Below the pieces are notes generated by a model. The model did no database searches and was not told the DNA's origin. It was given only the letters and a program-made list of their open reading frames with translations. A stretch of 64,000 bases of DNA from contig CM022670.1 of the NCBI GenBank assembly GCA_012295275.1, positions 28,668,381 to 28,732,380 of the forward strand, in the 5' to 3' direction. Positions 22,701 through 37,381 of the stretch are shown in pieces. Both the position numbers and the translations under genes were made by a program. Position 1 is the first letter of the stretch, and each line of letters opens with the position of its first letter. Source of the DNA: Chrysomallon squamiferum. Taxonomy: Eukaryota > Mollusca > Gastropoda > Neomphalida > Peltospiridae.

Positions 22701-25658
22701 CACAAGTTTTGGTTAATATTATTAAATATCAGAAGCTGTTTCTAATTCAGAGATAGTGTTCATTGATTTTAAATATTTATCAAAATAAAATGTGGACTTT
22801 GTGTTAATAACAAGAGAGATCTAGCCTTTTTGTTCCAAATAAAGATGCCACTGATTGGGGGAAAAAACTTCTGGTAATTATATTTTTACAGTAAAATACA
22901 ACTTTATGTATCACATATATGTTTTGCTAATAAAGAATGTGATAGTCATTACTTACTTCTTAAAGTTTTTGGACAGTATATTACATATTTCAGGTTCATT
23001 TTTAATAACAGAAATTAAAAATATTAAGTAATTTTCTTTTCAATATGTAAAATAAATTTATTCTCTTCTTTTAAGGTTGCTTTTTTTTTGTTTTGTTTTT
23101 AAGACAGGAGAACTTTCTCCTTCAACAATGCAAAATACTTGGAAGCGGAAAGTGATCATAGATCAGTCAGATATGTACACCCATGTTTTTTCTGTCACTG
23201 AGGAATGTAAGGTAATTGTTATTCTCTTTTCAAAGTTACGGTAGCATATCTATTAATTTTTGATAATTTGGGCCATTATTTGGATCATTATTATTTTTTG
23301 TTGCTAAGTTATACTTCATATTATCATTAACATGAAGAATACATATCATATGTTACATTTATTTTGAGTGAAATTATGCACTGAGGAATCTGGGGTTTTG
23401 GTTTTTTTTTCCCACACCAAAGATCTGTTTTCAGAGTTATATTTTGTTTTCAGGATATTCCTTACAAATTCATGGTAGCTGTCTTAATAGAATATATACG
23501 ATCTCTGAACCAGTTCAATATACCTGTACAAGTAAGTAATTATGTTTGGTAATTGATACATATTGATAAGAATTGATACATTTAAAAATAGTCATTTCAG
23601 TAAAAATAATAAAATATTTACTTTGTAGACTTAAAGGTTAGAACATCTACCAGCAAAAAAATGAAAAATATGTTGAATTTTTATTTAAAGTGTAAATAAT
23701 CTTTTTACTTTTATATGAGCTTAAATCAAAGTTAATTATTTTTGTTTCTATTTTCAGCATTATCTTTATGAGCTGATCATCAACATCCTTGTAAACAACA
23801 ACTGTTTCTACCAGCTTCATCAGTTTTTACAGTATCATGTGCTCAGTGATTCTAAACCACTGGTTAATATATTGATTGAGAGAATATAATTTTTGTTACT
23901 GACAACTTATTTATACATTATATAGAATTTTATGTTAAAACGCTTAAATTTTAAACAATTGATATCTGAATGAAGGAAATTGTGAAATCTGAAATATTTA
24001 TATAATTTGTGATTGGTAGTGTTTATATGATTGTAGCTTCTTACCATATTTTGTATTTATATATTTTTTTAACTTGGTCAAGGCTGAATAGACCTGCTAA
24101 AATAAACTATTTCTATACATTTCTGTAATGGTTTCATATGAATTAATTTGATGTTTTATAGGCATGTTTGATGTTATCATTGGAAAGTGCATATCCTCCA
24201 GCCCACCAGCTTGCTTTGGATATGTTGAAGGTTAGAAAAAAACTTCTGAAGCTTAGATAGAGTAAAGCAGAAAAAAGTAAAAAAAGAAAAATTTAAAGTA
24301 AAAACGAATTTCAGACAATACTATTAGTTTATGTCAGAGTCTGTGTAAAGCTACATTATAAAGCTTCATTAATGTATGTTAAAATTACTGTACCCCAGAA
24401 ATATTGTTTCTTAAATGAAAGTTGTTGTTTTAGTCTCGTCTATACATATTCTGAATTTCTTAAGGGAAATTGGCTAATAGTTTTAAGATACTATTTGTTT
24501 AGTTTCTAATTAAACATAAAATAACTGCAAAAACAATCACTATCTAGTACAAATGTTATACTTGTTTTAGATGTCTGTTTCAGATTATATGAAAATTTAT
24601 TTATTTAATATTTTCTTAATTACATTTTTAGAGGTTGCAGACAGCCAATGAAGAGATCATTGAAGTTCTTTTGTCAAAACATCAGCTACTACCTGCCTTG
24701 AGGTATTTATTTTTATAAAAATGAATAAATATTAATGGATAAATATCTTCATTTACTGTAAGCCGTTGTAAAGTGTGTTTTTATGGGAAAGAGAATATTA
24801 AATATCTTCTGTTGTACATATGGGAAAAATGTAGCAGATTTCATCTGAAGACTTCATACCAGAAAAGAATAGAGGTTTGAAATATGTAACCAGTGATAGA
24901 AAATTCATCACTTAGAAATGATACCAAACAAAGTATACTTTAAATAAAATTATATAATCACAACATTAACATTTGCCTTTTTTTCTCTCCAACTGATAAT
25001 TGGAAATAATAAATATAAATCTTGTATTTTGATTCTAGGTTTATACGAAGTGTTGGCATTGTTGATTCTGTCTCAGCAAGAAAGTTCTTAGAAACTGCAA
25101 TGAATACTGGCGACAAGATGCTCTTTTATACAGTTTTTAAATTCTTTGAAGACAGAAATTTAAGACTGAAAGGGAATCCAAGATTTCAACCAGGTACATT
25201 GTTGTATTATGCATTACATATTATTATTATTAGTTTTTTTTAAATAAATCATTTCTTGTAAGAATAACAATATCTGAAAATAATTTTAAAGATTTAAAAC
25301 TTTGCAGTAACATTAATAACAACTGATACAAACTTATCTTTTTAAGTCAGAAAATATTTATTTATTTATTTATTTTGTTTCTTCATTTAAAAAAAATATA
25401 TATTTTAGAAATAATAGTTGAAAAAAAGGAAAAGTTTAAAACTTTGCAATGGTATCAATAATAGGTGATTGATTTTAAACAAAATAATTATAAAACTGGT
25501 TGTTGAAAGTTGTGATTAATCACTTTTTTAATGTATCACAATAATTACTGTTTGTCCTTTCTTTTTCTTTTTTAGGAGAACATTGTGATCAGTATGTGAA
25601 ACACTTTGAATCCCTGTATGGAACAGAAGCTCTTGGTATTGTTCCAGTTCACAACTAA
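16767..25658 (+). CDS. RMC1: RMC1 (Mic1/C18orf8), regulator of the MON1–CCZ1 Rab7 GEF
   Basis: RMC1 is a subunit of the metazoan MON1–CCZ1 complex, which activates Rab7 on late endosomes and autophagosomes. Twenty-two coding exons: 16767–16886, 17076–17152, 17599–17683, 18135–18197, 18483–18569, 18947–19018, 19359–19427, 19778–19881, 20225–20308, 20435–20540, 21004–21115, 21431–21481, 21708–21761, 22024–22082, 22538–22711, 23104–23211, 23454–23531, 23758–23862, 24162–24230, 24632–24702, 25039–25193, 25576–25658. All phases agree and give 661 aa, against about 657 in human. The N-terminal half is a WD-like propeller region (starts FFDDANKQVFEIRSRGAMGV). The C-terminal Mic1 helical domain is clear from SDMYTHVFSV through FIRSVGIVDSVSARKFLE to MLFYTVFKFFEDRN. 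Family motifs seen include INIVDNLVMVHHQ, WIVFQPD and QYHVLSDSKPLACLLLSLES (ours ACLMLSLES). The ATG at 16767 has good context (aaaccATGG). Exon 12 is only 51 bp and its downstream acceptor (ACAAAAG) is weak. Confidence 0.95.
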
Positions 25659-28600
25659 CTAACTGGAAGCCAGTTTATAAATCAGTAGTGCAATATGAAG
25701 GCATCACAAATTATGCCTGTGATACATTCCTGTATTTTTTTCTTCATATTTTAGTTGTTGTTCTGTTTGTTCTTTTCTGTTATTCTGTATAAACTGTTTT
25801 TGTTGTTAGTGCACATTTTGTTTGAATTAAAGATTAGTATATACTCAATGAAGGTGATAAGATATTCATTTTAATAATGCAGAAATAAACTGGAAAGACA
25901 ATTTTATATCTAGAATTATGATGTCAATAATTTAAAAAAAATATTTGTTTTATAGTAAGCAAAAATGGAAGAAGAATCATGTAAATTTTAACAAAGACTA
26001 ATAATAAATCAGTTTTGAGTTTTTTATGCAATTATACTGTGTCAATTAGAAAATGTTTTATCCACTATCATGTGTACTTTGATTATACTGGATTCTAGCA
26101 GTTTTTTGTATAATCACAACTGTGGAATGTTTCTTAGAATGTGAAAAAGAAGTTGCTTAATAATCCCTCAATTTATTTTTTTCTCTGAAAATAAATAAGT
26201 TGATATCTGATTCATAAAATATATACAATAACAGTTTCTTCATCTTAGTTTATAAATTATTGTCTTGTAAAATATCTTTACCTGAATTACACACTGATAG
26301 CTCATTTCATCGTCAGCAAAATAAATCCAGTTGAATTGAAATGTTACTATACTTTTTCATTTTTGTTTGTTACTGTACTTTTATATTTCACCCACAGACT
26401 GAATTGAAATTCAGTAACCATTTGAAACTGAAACAAACAAAATATATTTTGCTATGTGGAATTTTGTTCATATTTACACATGTAACAATTAATTTATTAT
26501 TATAAATTATGATGTTATTTTAAAACAACTGTGATACCTTATTTTGTACTTAGTTAATCCTAGACATACATTTCTGTTATCACACTTTTATTTTACAAGT
26601 CTGTAGAAAACAATATGCAGTATCATAGTAATAATGAAACCAAGTCAATTGCATCAACTTACCCACTCAAATACTCATTTCTAGAGGAAATATTTATTTA
26701 ATTAATTAAATATTTAAAATAAAAACAAAATAAATAAATAATGATTAATTTTTGATTGGTTTGGTCTCCAAACTTGGGCTAAGACAGGTCATGAATTACA
26801 TTTACATATTACATTGTTGAAAAACAGCAGTATTATTATAAGTTTACTTATATAAGGTATGGAAATTTTCTCTAGTCTGTGAAAAAGGAAGTTGAATACA
26901 TTATTTGTTAAAATACTTTTTTAAGCAGTAATCAATTGTCAAAAATTATTTAATTTAGGTATGTGTGAACACACATATAATATATATGTGTTTTAATTAA
27001 TTGAGAGTAATGTTCTGAAAATCAGCATTTCATTTATTTTTATTTAATTTTATACTATTTTATGTAACAAGTTAATTGTAAATAAATGTAAATAAAGCTG
27101 TAATCATGTATAAATATATTTTCTTTTGTTTCTTTAAAAAAAAAAAAAATATGTACCATTCATAAATGCAGCAAAATATTTAAAGATTAAAATTGTTTTG
27201 TGTGTATATACATGTAAGGCAAATTTTTTTTTTTTAATTTTTTAATCAAATCGTTACTAAAAATTTGGTCAAAATATTTAATAATTAGATCTCACCCTTC
27301 TTATTTTTTGCATGTATTTTAAATATCAAGCCTATTTATCTTTTTAAAAGGTGTAATTCAAATTAAAATGTTTTATATTAATACATGTTCAAGGACTTTA
27401 ATGAGTAGAATTATTAAGACTTTCAATTTCTGTGTTTTAGTTTCCCAAATGACTAGGTGTTTTTTTTTATATAATGTTGATAGTGACCAACTGTATACTT
27501 GTCCACTAAATAATTATAGTGTAAAGAAGTAATCCTTAAATGGGAGGAATTGGGAAGGTATTTATAATGTGGCAGCCAAGGACTGTAAGAACATGAATGT
27601 CGCATAGGATACTGAGCACCACTGATGTAGAGAAATACAAAGTATCTATACTGATTAACACTAGGGAGTTCAAATGAGAAAAACAGATTTAACAAGTTTT
27701 CCAGTCTGAAGGCAACATGGCACCTAGATATATCTTCTGGATTTGACTCAGTGTACATTGTAAATATAAATTCCTAAGTTTTATTGAATGGAGACTGTGT
27801 TAAAGCATGGAAACAACAATCAATACCAAGAACACAAAAATACCTTTGTTTAAATAGAAATAAAAAATATATATTATAAGGGTAAAAAAAAGAGGAAAGA
27901 AAACAAACAAAAAACCATCACAGTTCCTTTAAATATAAAGTACAAAAAAAAGATGAAAAAGATTGATCAGCACTGAAATATTGATTTAATTCAAACAAAA
28001 TACAAACAGTGGCTTAGAAATATATGAACCATAACTAGATTATTATAAAAGACTGGTTTTTCTAGTATGTTAAGCATTAGTGAAAAAACAACAAAAAACA
28101 ATACAAAGGTTTAACAGAAATAATAAAAATACAAAATTGCACAAGAAACAAACACTATATTTGGTCAAATGAATCATCACCGGACAATTTGAAGGCTGAA
28201 ATTATTAACATATCATTTAAAATCTAAACCAAAGCAAATATCCACATTTTAAATAATAATAATAATCATAAAAAAAAAAGTTACCAGTCCAATCTTCAAC
28301 ACAATAAAGACAAATTTATAGTGAAAAAAACAAAACAAAAATATGATAATAATTAAAAAATCAATTGTCAGAAAATTATGACATTTTAATGGCTTAATGT
28401 CTAAATTAGATTTCAGGTTTACACTTACACTAAAATAATTATGTATGGTCCATTATCTGACTTGCTAGACAGTGGAACAAATGTTTTCTCATGTGCCATT
28501 AATTATATTTAATAAGAATGAAAAATGTATGAATTATTTTATATTTGGTAGTCTCCTTCCTTAATTATGCCAACCTCTACTTCTCAAAAAAAATCTTATA

Positions 28601-31600
28601 ACCTTAATATTGTTGAAACACAATAATTTCCATGACCATCATTTTATCTGCAGACGAAAAAATAATTCCAAGTTCTTAATAATATTTTCTCACGTATCTG
28701 CATCCTGCTATCTCTGAACTGATAATTTTTACAGTTTGCATGTTCTTTTTCAAACTTTTAAATAACATTTGTTTCACCGGCACACACACACACAAAATTA
28801 ATCCTTCAAAAATGAAAAAAATTAGTGATGATGATGATTGCTGTTTCTGTAAATGTTAAATCTCACAGAGAAATTTTTTTTTTTAAAATTCTGACCATAT
28901 CAAATAGTTAAAAGATAGATACAATACGAACTATGTTTGAATAAACTGCATTCTAAACTTATTAAATGTCATCATTATTGTATCTGGTTTAAAGCATTTA
29001 TTTATATAGGTATATTTTTTTTTTTTTTTTTTTTTTCTTGGAAGACAATGATAATCATGAGTCATTTTACTCTTAATCATATAAAGAAAATCTTATTCTT
29101 CAACAAAGAAATAAAAACATTTTATTAGTTTTTAATATTAAAAATTTAATAATATTTTTGTTAATTTATTCTTTAAAAAAATTGAAATCACATTATTATT
29201 TTAGGAACTTTTTCCTCACTTAAATTTTTAATATTTCAAAGATGATAAATTGTACTTAGAACTGAATCTAAAAAAGATGATTGTCACAAAATATGAAAAG
29301 TAAATTATGCAAAAGAGTTTCTGAGTATTTCAATATTGCACATACCACTTCTTATTTTTTTATAATTTCATACATTTAAAAAGTTTTATTTATATTATAT
29401 ATGTGTGTGTGTGTATATATATATATATATAGGGTATGAAGAACAAAAAAAATTATCTAGAAAATCTTAAAGATTTCATGTTGACAACTATGTTCAAAAA
29501 TAGTCCAGAAGGTGTTGAAGAAAGTATACAAACTTCACATCCTGAATATACATGTATAGAAATATATGCACAAAAACCTCTTAAAATGACCCTCTCATCA
29601 GATTATAAACTTCAGGAGGCAAAGCACTTTCATTTAACAAGGTATAATCCAATTCAAAACACTTCAGATGAAAAATAATGTATCTTAAGATATAGAAAAA
29701 TCCCAAACCCCCAAAGTTTTACATTTAGCAAAGTTATAAATTCAAAGTTACAAGATTGTTAATTTTAGTGACTGAAATTTTTTGTTTTGTTTCATTGAAA
29801 ACTGTTGTTATAAAAACGGTCTGATAACATTTCTAGATATAAAACTGAAAAAACCCTGATTAATATTCTCTATATTAATTTATTAAACTAGATATATGAT
29901 TTTCACCAGATTCATGTTTTTCAAGAGTACCTCAAAATAAAGTCATTAAAAATTGTAAAAGTCTATAATCTACATCTATCTAAATGTTACTAATAACCAG
30001 TGTGTAACTAATGGTTTCTGTTTAATGAAAGAAACATGTATTAAATGTTAGCACTAACTACAAATAATAATAATAATAAAATAACAGTAACAACATTAAC
30101 TATTCTAGCTCAATCTACTCTATGTAATACACACAGTATTAATATAGTATAAAACTATCCAAAACAAACCACAAATGGTATATCTACTGGTAAATTAATG
30201 AAGCTATTTTAAATATTTCATCTCTACACTTTATGTTTTGACAAGCTGGAGTACACAATTATGAATGTTAAAAGCCAAAAATGACTAATGACAATTCACA
30301 AAGTTAAAGTTTTTGCTAACCAAAATTCTAACGAACATGAAAATAACCCACCTGTGGGAATATACTACAAAATCACTAGACACAATAGATAATACTTAAG
30401 TTATATATATTAATAAATAATAGATTAAAAAAAAAAATAATAATAATAATTAATTTACATATAGGTGGAGGTAGATACTTATTACTGAACATAGTCAAAA
30501 GGAATTATGTTGTTTTGATGGTCATCTCATGTTCTATCTCATTATTTAAACCTGTAAAAAAATATGAAACTCCTTGATCCATAAACTGAACTAAAAACTT
30601 TGCAAATAGCTTTGATTGTCACCGAGGGTCTTCATTTTAAACCTTTCTTCATGTACCAGGCTGCAAATCAAAAAAGCTTTTCCACTTTCTTGCTTGTTAC
30701 AAAATACATTGGGTCACTCACATCTGGTGATAAAAATATTTACACAAGTCAGGTTTGGTGGGATTTAAAGAAAAACAACACAAAAATACCCATCACTCTT
30801 GAAAAAAAAAAAAATAATAATAATAATAAAAATAATAAATAAATAAATAAAAAAAAGGAAAAAGAAAAACATCTAAAAAGTCAGAAAGAACATTTTGCTA
30901 AGCAATCTCTTTGTGGTAGTATCAAAATGTAAATGAAATTAATGTTTACAACAACAACTGATGTAAACTTCATTACTACAGTTATTACATACTTTAACCA
31001 GTGAGAACAACTAATAACAGTAAAAAGAGAAAAAGTAGATAATGAATATTCATTAATTATCCATGACCCTTTTGACACATTAATGAAGATGACAAAGCTC
31101 ACATTCCACTGATTATTAATGAACTTTAATCTTAGTACAGTGATCTCAAACGGTCAAAAAAAACCAACCGAGTATATCACCTTTGGTTTAAATATTGTAT
31201 CAGTCTAGAATCAAAATATATAGAGATTATACACAAACTAGTTTTAGAAATATTCAGAAGAGGCCGATTTATTTTATAACCTAACAATTTTATTTTTGTT
31301 CAGATGTTCAAAATAAATATTTATGTAGGTTATTATTTTAATAAACTTTTAACTTTTTTAATTATAGATACATAACATTAATTAATTAATTTTATTCATA
31401 CTTTATTTTTTTCTTCTAATTATTACTGTTCTCATTTATTTCTCATTTTTTATTTAATATATTATTTCTGTTTAAGATGTGCAGCTGCTAAATGCAACAT
31501 TGGTTTTTACTTCTCAAAGTGGACAAATTTAGATGTGTAAAAGGGCCTATATGTAAATTAAAAAAACACTAAGCTTAACAACAATAAAATAATAATAAAT

Positions 31601-33616
31601 AAAATACAGTAGTGGTAAACTAATATAGAGTAATAAAAATAATAATATAGTAACAGTAATGCTAGTACCAGTAACAGTAATAATAAGAAAACTCCCTTTC
31701 AAACAACACAACAGGTGCAAAAATAAAAACACATTATTAACCTTTTTTAATGCAATAATAATAATAATAATTTTAATTTTTTTTTTTTTTAAATTACAAT
31801 AAAAACTCAAATGGAATGTCAAGGGTAAAGTGTTTAATAATTATAATTAATAGTAAAAAGTTGTAAATTTTGAAAACATTGCTGATGAATGAGACTAAGT
31901 AGAGGAGAAAAATATTTTTGTTGTGCACTGTTAACAAACATTATTTGGTATCAACAGCACATGATCAGGAATGTAGTGTTAAGAAAAACAGTTAAACCCA
32001 AGGATGGTATAATAAAAAGAAAAAAGAAAAAAAAAGAAAGTGAAAGCCACTAAGCAATCCCACTAATAGTGTTTATCTGAAAGATATAAAAATAGTGTTT
32101 ATCTGAAAGATATAAAACTAGTGTTAAAGACTCTATATTTCTCTTGGAAATAAAATCAAGATTTAACAATAAAAAGGAACATTTTAAAAGGTAAATCAAA
32201 TAACCAAACAGAAATAACAGAACAAAAACAGAATAAAGATATAAAGATTTCACAACAAAGAATAACTAATACAAGAAAAGATTAAGGTGCTGGTTTGAAC
32301 AAACTGTCAAGTACATTATACACACATCCAAGTTCTTATTTTACTTACTAATGATAACCAATATTTGCTTATAACTAGATAAAACATCACATCACAACCA
32401 GAAAATGCTAGCCTTCAGACATCCTCAGAATCTTGTTATTTCACTGTTATTATTTAATTAGCTAATATCTATCACCAGAAATAAACCAAAAAATCCTTTG
32501 GAACCACACAATAATTATCAAAACTGTTAAAACAGTTCTACATATAAAGTATTAAAAAAAAAAAAAAAAAAAAAATTCTTTTGGCAGTCAACACCGGTTT
32601 GCACAAATATATTATACATATAAATGAAAAATTAGTATTATAAATATTACAGATTAACACATCAGAATTTTTAATTTATGTTTAAATAAAAATGTTTTTG
32701 GAGAATTTTCTAAACTTTACATAAGCCTGCTCCTTTTGTAATGATCATATAAATAATTTCAACATTACCACTTCTGTTAACAAGTACTTCCAAACAAAAC
32801 AGTTATCAAAAGCTAAAATTACAACAAAAAATGCGCTGCATTTTATATTCTTTTGAATATACAATTTAGATTAGGAAAATACAATTCTCATTAAAAAAAA
32901 GTTTGTTTAAATAAACATTTAATCACAAAGTTAGAAGCAAGTATTTGAAATTGTATCTCTGCATCCATCTATCAATTCCCTCTTCTTATTTATTTATTAT
33001 TATATATTTTTTTTCAATTTATTAATATTTTTTATTTATTTACAGTGCAAGTCACTGAAGTGACTATAAGGCTGTAAACGGATTAAAGTTAGGTCAGTAG
33101 TAAAAATGTGTATTTTCAAAAGAGAAATGTTTTTTTTGATTTGTTCGTTTTCTTGTTGTTTTTTTTTAATAAAAAATATTTTTTTTAAATAAATAATGCA
33201 GGATATTTTGTTCTTTCTGTGAAAATTCTGAACTGAAAGAAAGCTTATGATACAAAACTTTTATACTGTGGTAAAGATATGCTTACTAATCATATGGTTT
33301 TATGTATTGCATAGACTTTAAATTAAACAAATAAAAAAGAACTTTGTCCTTTAAACTCATGTAATGTGGAAGTTGTTTCACAAATTGATGTTGCTTTTGT
33401 GCTTTGAAAATGACAACCACAGAACACTTGTGAGGTACACACAAAAACATTTTAGAAAATATAAAAACTAAACTAAAAAAAATATATAGACACAAACATA
33501 TATCCTCAAAACTGGAAATAACGACTTCTCAAAAAAACCTGTATCAAATCCCAACATTCACTATGAAGGGGATGTTTCTGAAAATTTAATACTAATGCAT
33601 AATGAATGTTCTCAAA
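25659..33616. other. long AT-rich gene-free stretch (3' UTRs and spacer)
   Basis: About 8 kb between the convergent RMC1 and ELOVL stop codons show no frame with codon character, no family motif and no plausible exon set. The RMC1 3' UTR may run to about 27120, where AATAAA-type signals cluster (27078–27100). A locally less AT-biased patch at 27450–27760 is open for 101 codons on the minus strand, but its translation resembles nothing known and lacks splice support. From about 27840 to 33600 the sequence is A-rich on the plus strand with scattered AAT, poly(A) and poly(T) runs. A long ELOVL 3' UTR is possible. No RNA gene was recognised. Confidence 0.5.
32065..32116. repeat. perfect 26-bp tandem duplication
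   Basis: Two identical 26-bp units (aatagtgtttatctgaaaga plus tataaa) lie head to tail, followed by the degenerate start of a third (actagtgtta). The identity suggests a recent slippage duplication. It lies in the spacer or 3' UTR side of the ELOVL gene. Confidence 0.95.
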
Positions 33617-35139
33617 TCACTCGGCTTTGTTATGTATGAAACCATTTTTGTCCCCGTTTAGTAGATGATTGCTAGCATTAACCCCATTGACGATGTTGCC
33701 GTTGGAATGTGACTTTACTCGCTTTTTCTTGATGTAGGTCTGGAGGTAGAAGTTGCTGAACAGAGTCAACATGACCAGCATGTAGCTGGACAGGAGGTAC
33801 TGACCCCAGACTGGGAAGTCGCAACCCACACGTAACGAGTTGAAGGTGTGTGTGAATGTTATCACAAATTGAATCTGAAAAGAGATAATTGTACAGGAAA
33901 TTTTTAAAAATAAATAATAATTTTTTTGTTTTTTAGAAATATATGTACAAAATGGAGTGGTATTCAATATGTATGCATGTGTGAATATGTGTTTATACAT
34001 GTATGTGTATGATTGATTGATTGATTACCATAGTGCCTAGATCAGATACATACACATGTATGAAAGACTTGGAAAGTAATAAATGCATGTAAGTAACAAC
34101 TAAATAAGTTTTTAAACATTAATTTTTATATTCTTATTCAGAGACAGAGATCTCTACACATCTGTTAATACAGCTTACAGGCATTTAAATAATATTTAAC
34201 TTGAAATACATCATCTGTACAAATACTGACATGTTAAATTTCTAAAAAAATTAAATTTATATTGTAAAAAAAAAAAAAAAAAAAAAAAAAAGAAAGAAAG
34301 AAAGCAAATGAGAATGAAAAATCAAACAAAACTTACCAACTGAAATGTTGTAATGTATTTTTTGAACCACAGTTTGTTCTTAAGGGACGGAACAACAGAC
34401 AGTCCATAATATGAATACATGACTATATGGACAAGACAGTTCAGCCACGCACCAAACCAGGCTGAAATAGCAAAGTTCTGTATTTTATAGAATTATGTAG
34501 AACTTGAATTTATAGAATTAGAAAAGAAATATAAAGCTGTTAATTAAACACTCTTAAATAAATAAATAAATAAGTTGTTCATTTGGGTGAACTATGATGC
34601 ATTTAACTATTAAATCAAACAAATATGTGAGTTAATATTAAACACAAACTTGTTCCCTGGATCTTAAAATTCCAGTTCCAAAACTGCTTTACCAACATAA
34701 TGTTAAACTCATGCATGAGTTTATAAAGTTATTTTCAAGCCTTGGTATCAACAAAAAGAAAAGGGAAAAGAAGAAAACAGAAGACTTCAGCCAAAATATA
34801 AGACTGTTCCAGTGTTAATAGAAATTTAAGTTTAGATTTTTGTATCAGCAAAATATTAAGTTACAGTTTCAGTATCACACAACAACTTAAGTTCTTGTTT
34901 AAATATGAAGTTATTGTCATTTTCAACACTATAGTGCAGTACTCACACATGCCACCGGGTATAAACATCATCGTCCACCACCATATATTGAGCATGGTGG
35001 CATGGTGAAACCAGTGCAGAAAGGTTATTTGCTCAAACTTTTTACGCAGAACCATCAAAACTGTGTCCATCAGTTCAATGGCTTTTGAGAAGAAATACCA
35101 CCATAAGACTCTGGCCACCTGGAAAAGGGACGGCAAGTG

Positions 35140-35172
<33 letters not shown>

Positions 35173-37344
35173 AAAAATTAACAAGAGCTCTTTCACCATT
35201 TTTAATGTTTTTATCAGGAATGCATTTTACCTTTAAACAAGTTATCACATCATATTATGTCATTTATTAATGTATGTGAGTAAATTCATGTAGCAATTAA
35301 CCATTAGCATTAACTGTAAGAGAGTGTGAATCTTTTACATGCTCCTCTCCGAGACCACAGAAAAACGTACATCATGGACTTTGATAATGTATAAGTGACT
35401 GATAACCCAGGATAGAGTGAAAAAACAGCTCAAGTACATATTCATGGACTGATCATGTGACCCAAGTCTACTGATCTAGCAGTCAAGAGAAATAAATCAA
35501 GTAAACCTTACCCTGTATTCTCTAGGATCACGTCTAGATTTCTCATTGTAGGATGCGCACCAAAAGTCATACTCGGCTCCCAACACACCAAGAAACAGCT
35601 GAAAATAACAACAGTATTAAAATAACAGGTGTGACAGTTATTATCAGCTCAACCTGTTTAATGAAACATTTTATGAAAAATCGGGATTTCTCACATCAAA
35701 ATAATATTTCTTTCATGTTTGTGTTAGATTTAATGACAAATTTGTCATTCTCTGATATAACTAATTTTTAATTTTTTTATTATTTTTATTATAGTTTTTT
35801 TTTGATAAAACAAATGTTCTAAGATTCTTTATGATTCTGAATTAAATGACAGATATAAATTTTTATTTAAAAAAAAAAAATAAACGAATAAAAAATAGAA
35901 GTAATTTTTACTGCAATATATTTATTATTAACATGTCTTCAACATTGTATATCTTATAAATTTTCAAATGTATAAATTTAATCAAGAAATGAACTGCAAT
36001 ATTCTTTTGAATTTATTTAAAGACTTATTTACCTCTATAAACATGTAAATTGAAAGTCCCACTAATGCCAGATTGTAGACAATCATAAAATATTGAAGAT
36101 TAAATGGCTGTCGATGCTTCATAATGCGAGGACCAAGAAAAACCATAGCCACATAGAGAAATGTTAAAGTCCATACAGGTATGGGTGTAGAGTTTAACAA
36201 AAACCAGTCTTTGGTTCTAGGGTCTGTAAAACAATGTAAAAACATAAAAGGCATAACAAAAACATTAAATGTGTTATTAGGATAAAGTTATCACCTGGGA
36301 TGGATATGACCATTTAAATTAAAAGTAAAAATAGATGAGATAAATAATTAAACAAAATAATAATAATAAAAGACAGAAAAAGACCACTAGTCATCATTAT
36401 TTTTATCAAACAATTTAAATAAAATTAGATTAAATTAAAAAAAAAAAATATTAAAAATTAAAATATAATTTAAAAGTTCTATTTCTAAGATATATAAATT
36501 CTTTCTAGTGATAACAGCCTTTTAAACATTTAATAAACAAATTAGCAATTGTTTCACAATAAATACTGATAAAAGTGTATGGCTTAAAAATCATTACGCA
36601 AGTTAAATTTAAACTTTCTTGTTTAAATACTTTATCTTTTTTATCCTGATATGAACTGAGTGTTGAGAAAAATATAAGGTATGCACACACTCTTCAAATA
36701 CACATAAATACGAAAATCAAATAACCCACTTAAGAAATGTTTAGTAGTCAATAGTCTGTCCCAAGTATTTAGGCGTGAAACAGGAACTCTTGTTTTGTAA
36801 ACCCAAACAACTTGTTTTATGAGTCATTTGGACATAAGGTAGGAAAATGTCATTTTGTGGAACATGTATAATTATAATTATAATTGTAATGTAATGTAAT
36901 ATTAATGGATTTTTTTCTTGTAGATTTATTTAACAAATGAAATTAAAAAAAGTATTTTTTTTAAATAAATTTAAAAATTAAAATGACACTGTCTTTGGAA
37001 GTAAACAGGTTTGTAATATAAATGTTAAATCTTCATAATTAGAAACAAAAACAAAAATGTGTATAATAAAAATCATTTACGACATGTACAAATATGTACA
37101 TATTCTATTAACAGTATTAGCTTATATCACTTTATATAATTACATGTTATATTTGAAATCATTATCAGGAAAACATGGACAATATCAATACTTATCGATA
37201 TAAATTCCCTCTGCTGCAGTGCAATCATATTTGTTATTTTACTACATTCAAATCATTTTAAAATAATGTCTTTTGAAAACTGAATTGCAATAAATTTTAA
37301 AATAAAATAATCAAAATTTTAAAATTCAAAGGATCTTTAACAGA

Positions 37345-37381
<37 letters not shown>

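Noticed and set aside
27453-27758. 101-codon minus-strand frame in the RMC1–ELOVL spacer
   Set aside because: No recognisable family, no acceptor or donor pairing, and no neighbouring exon. Kept only as an unexplained patch.
31547-31822. Hydrophobic 91-codon minus-strand frame resembling a membrane protein
   Set aside because: It is translated from AAT and poly(A) low-complexity sequence; Ile/Leu/Phe-rich frames are expected there.
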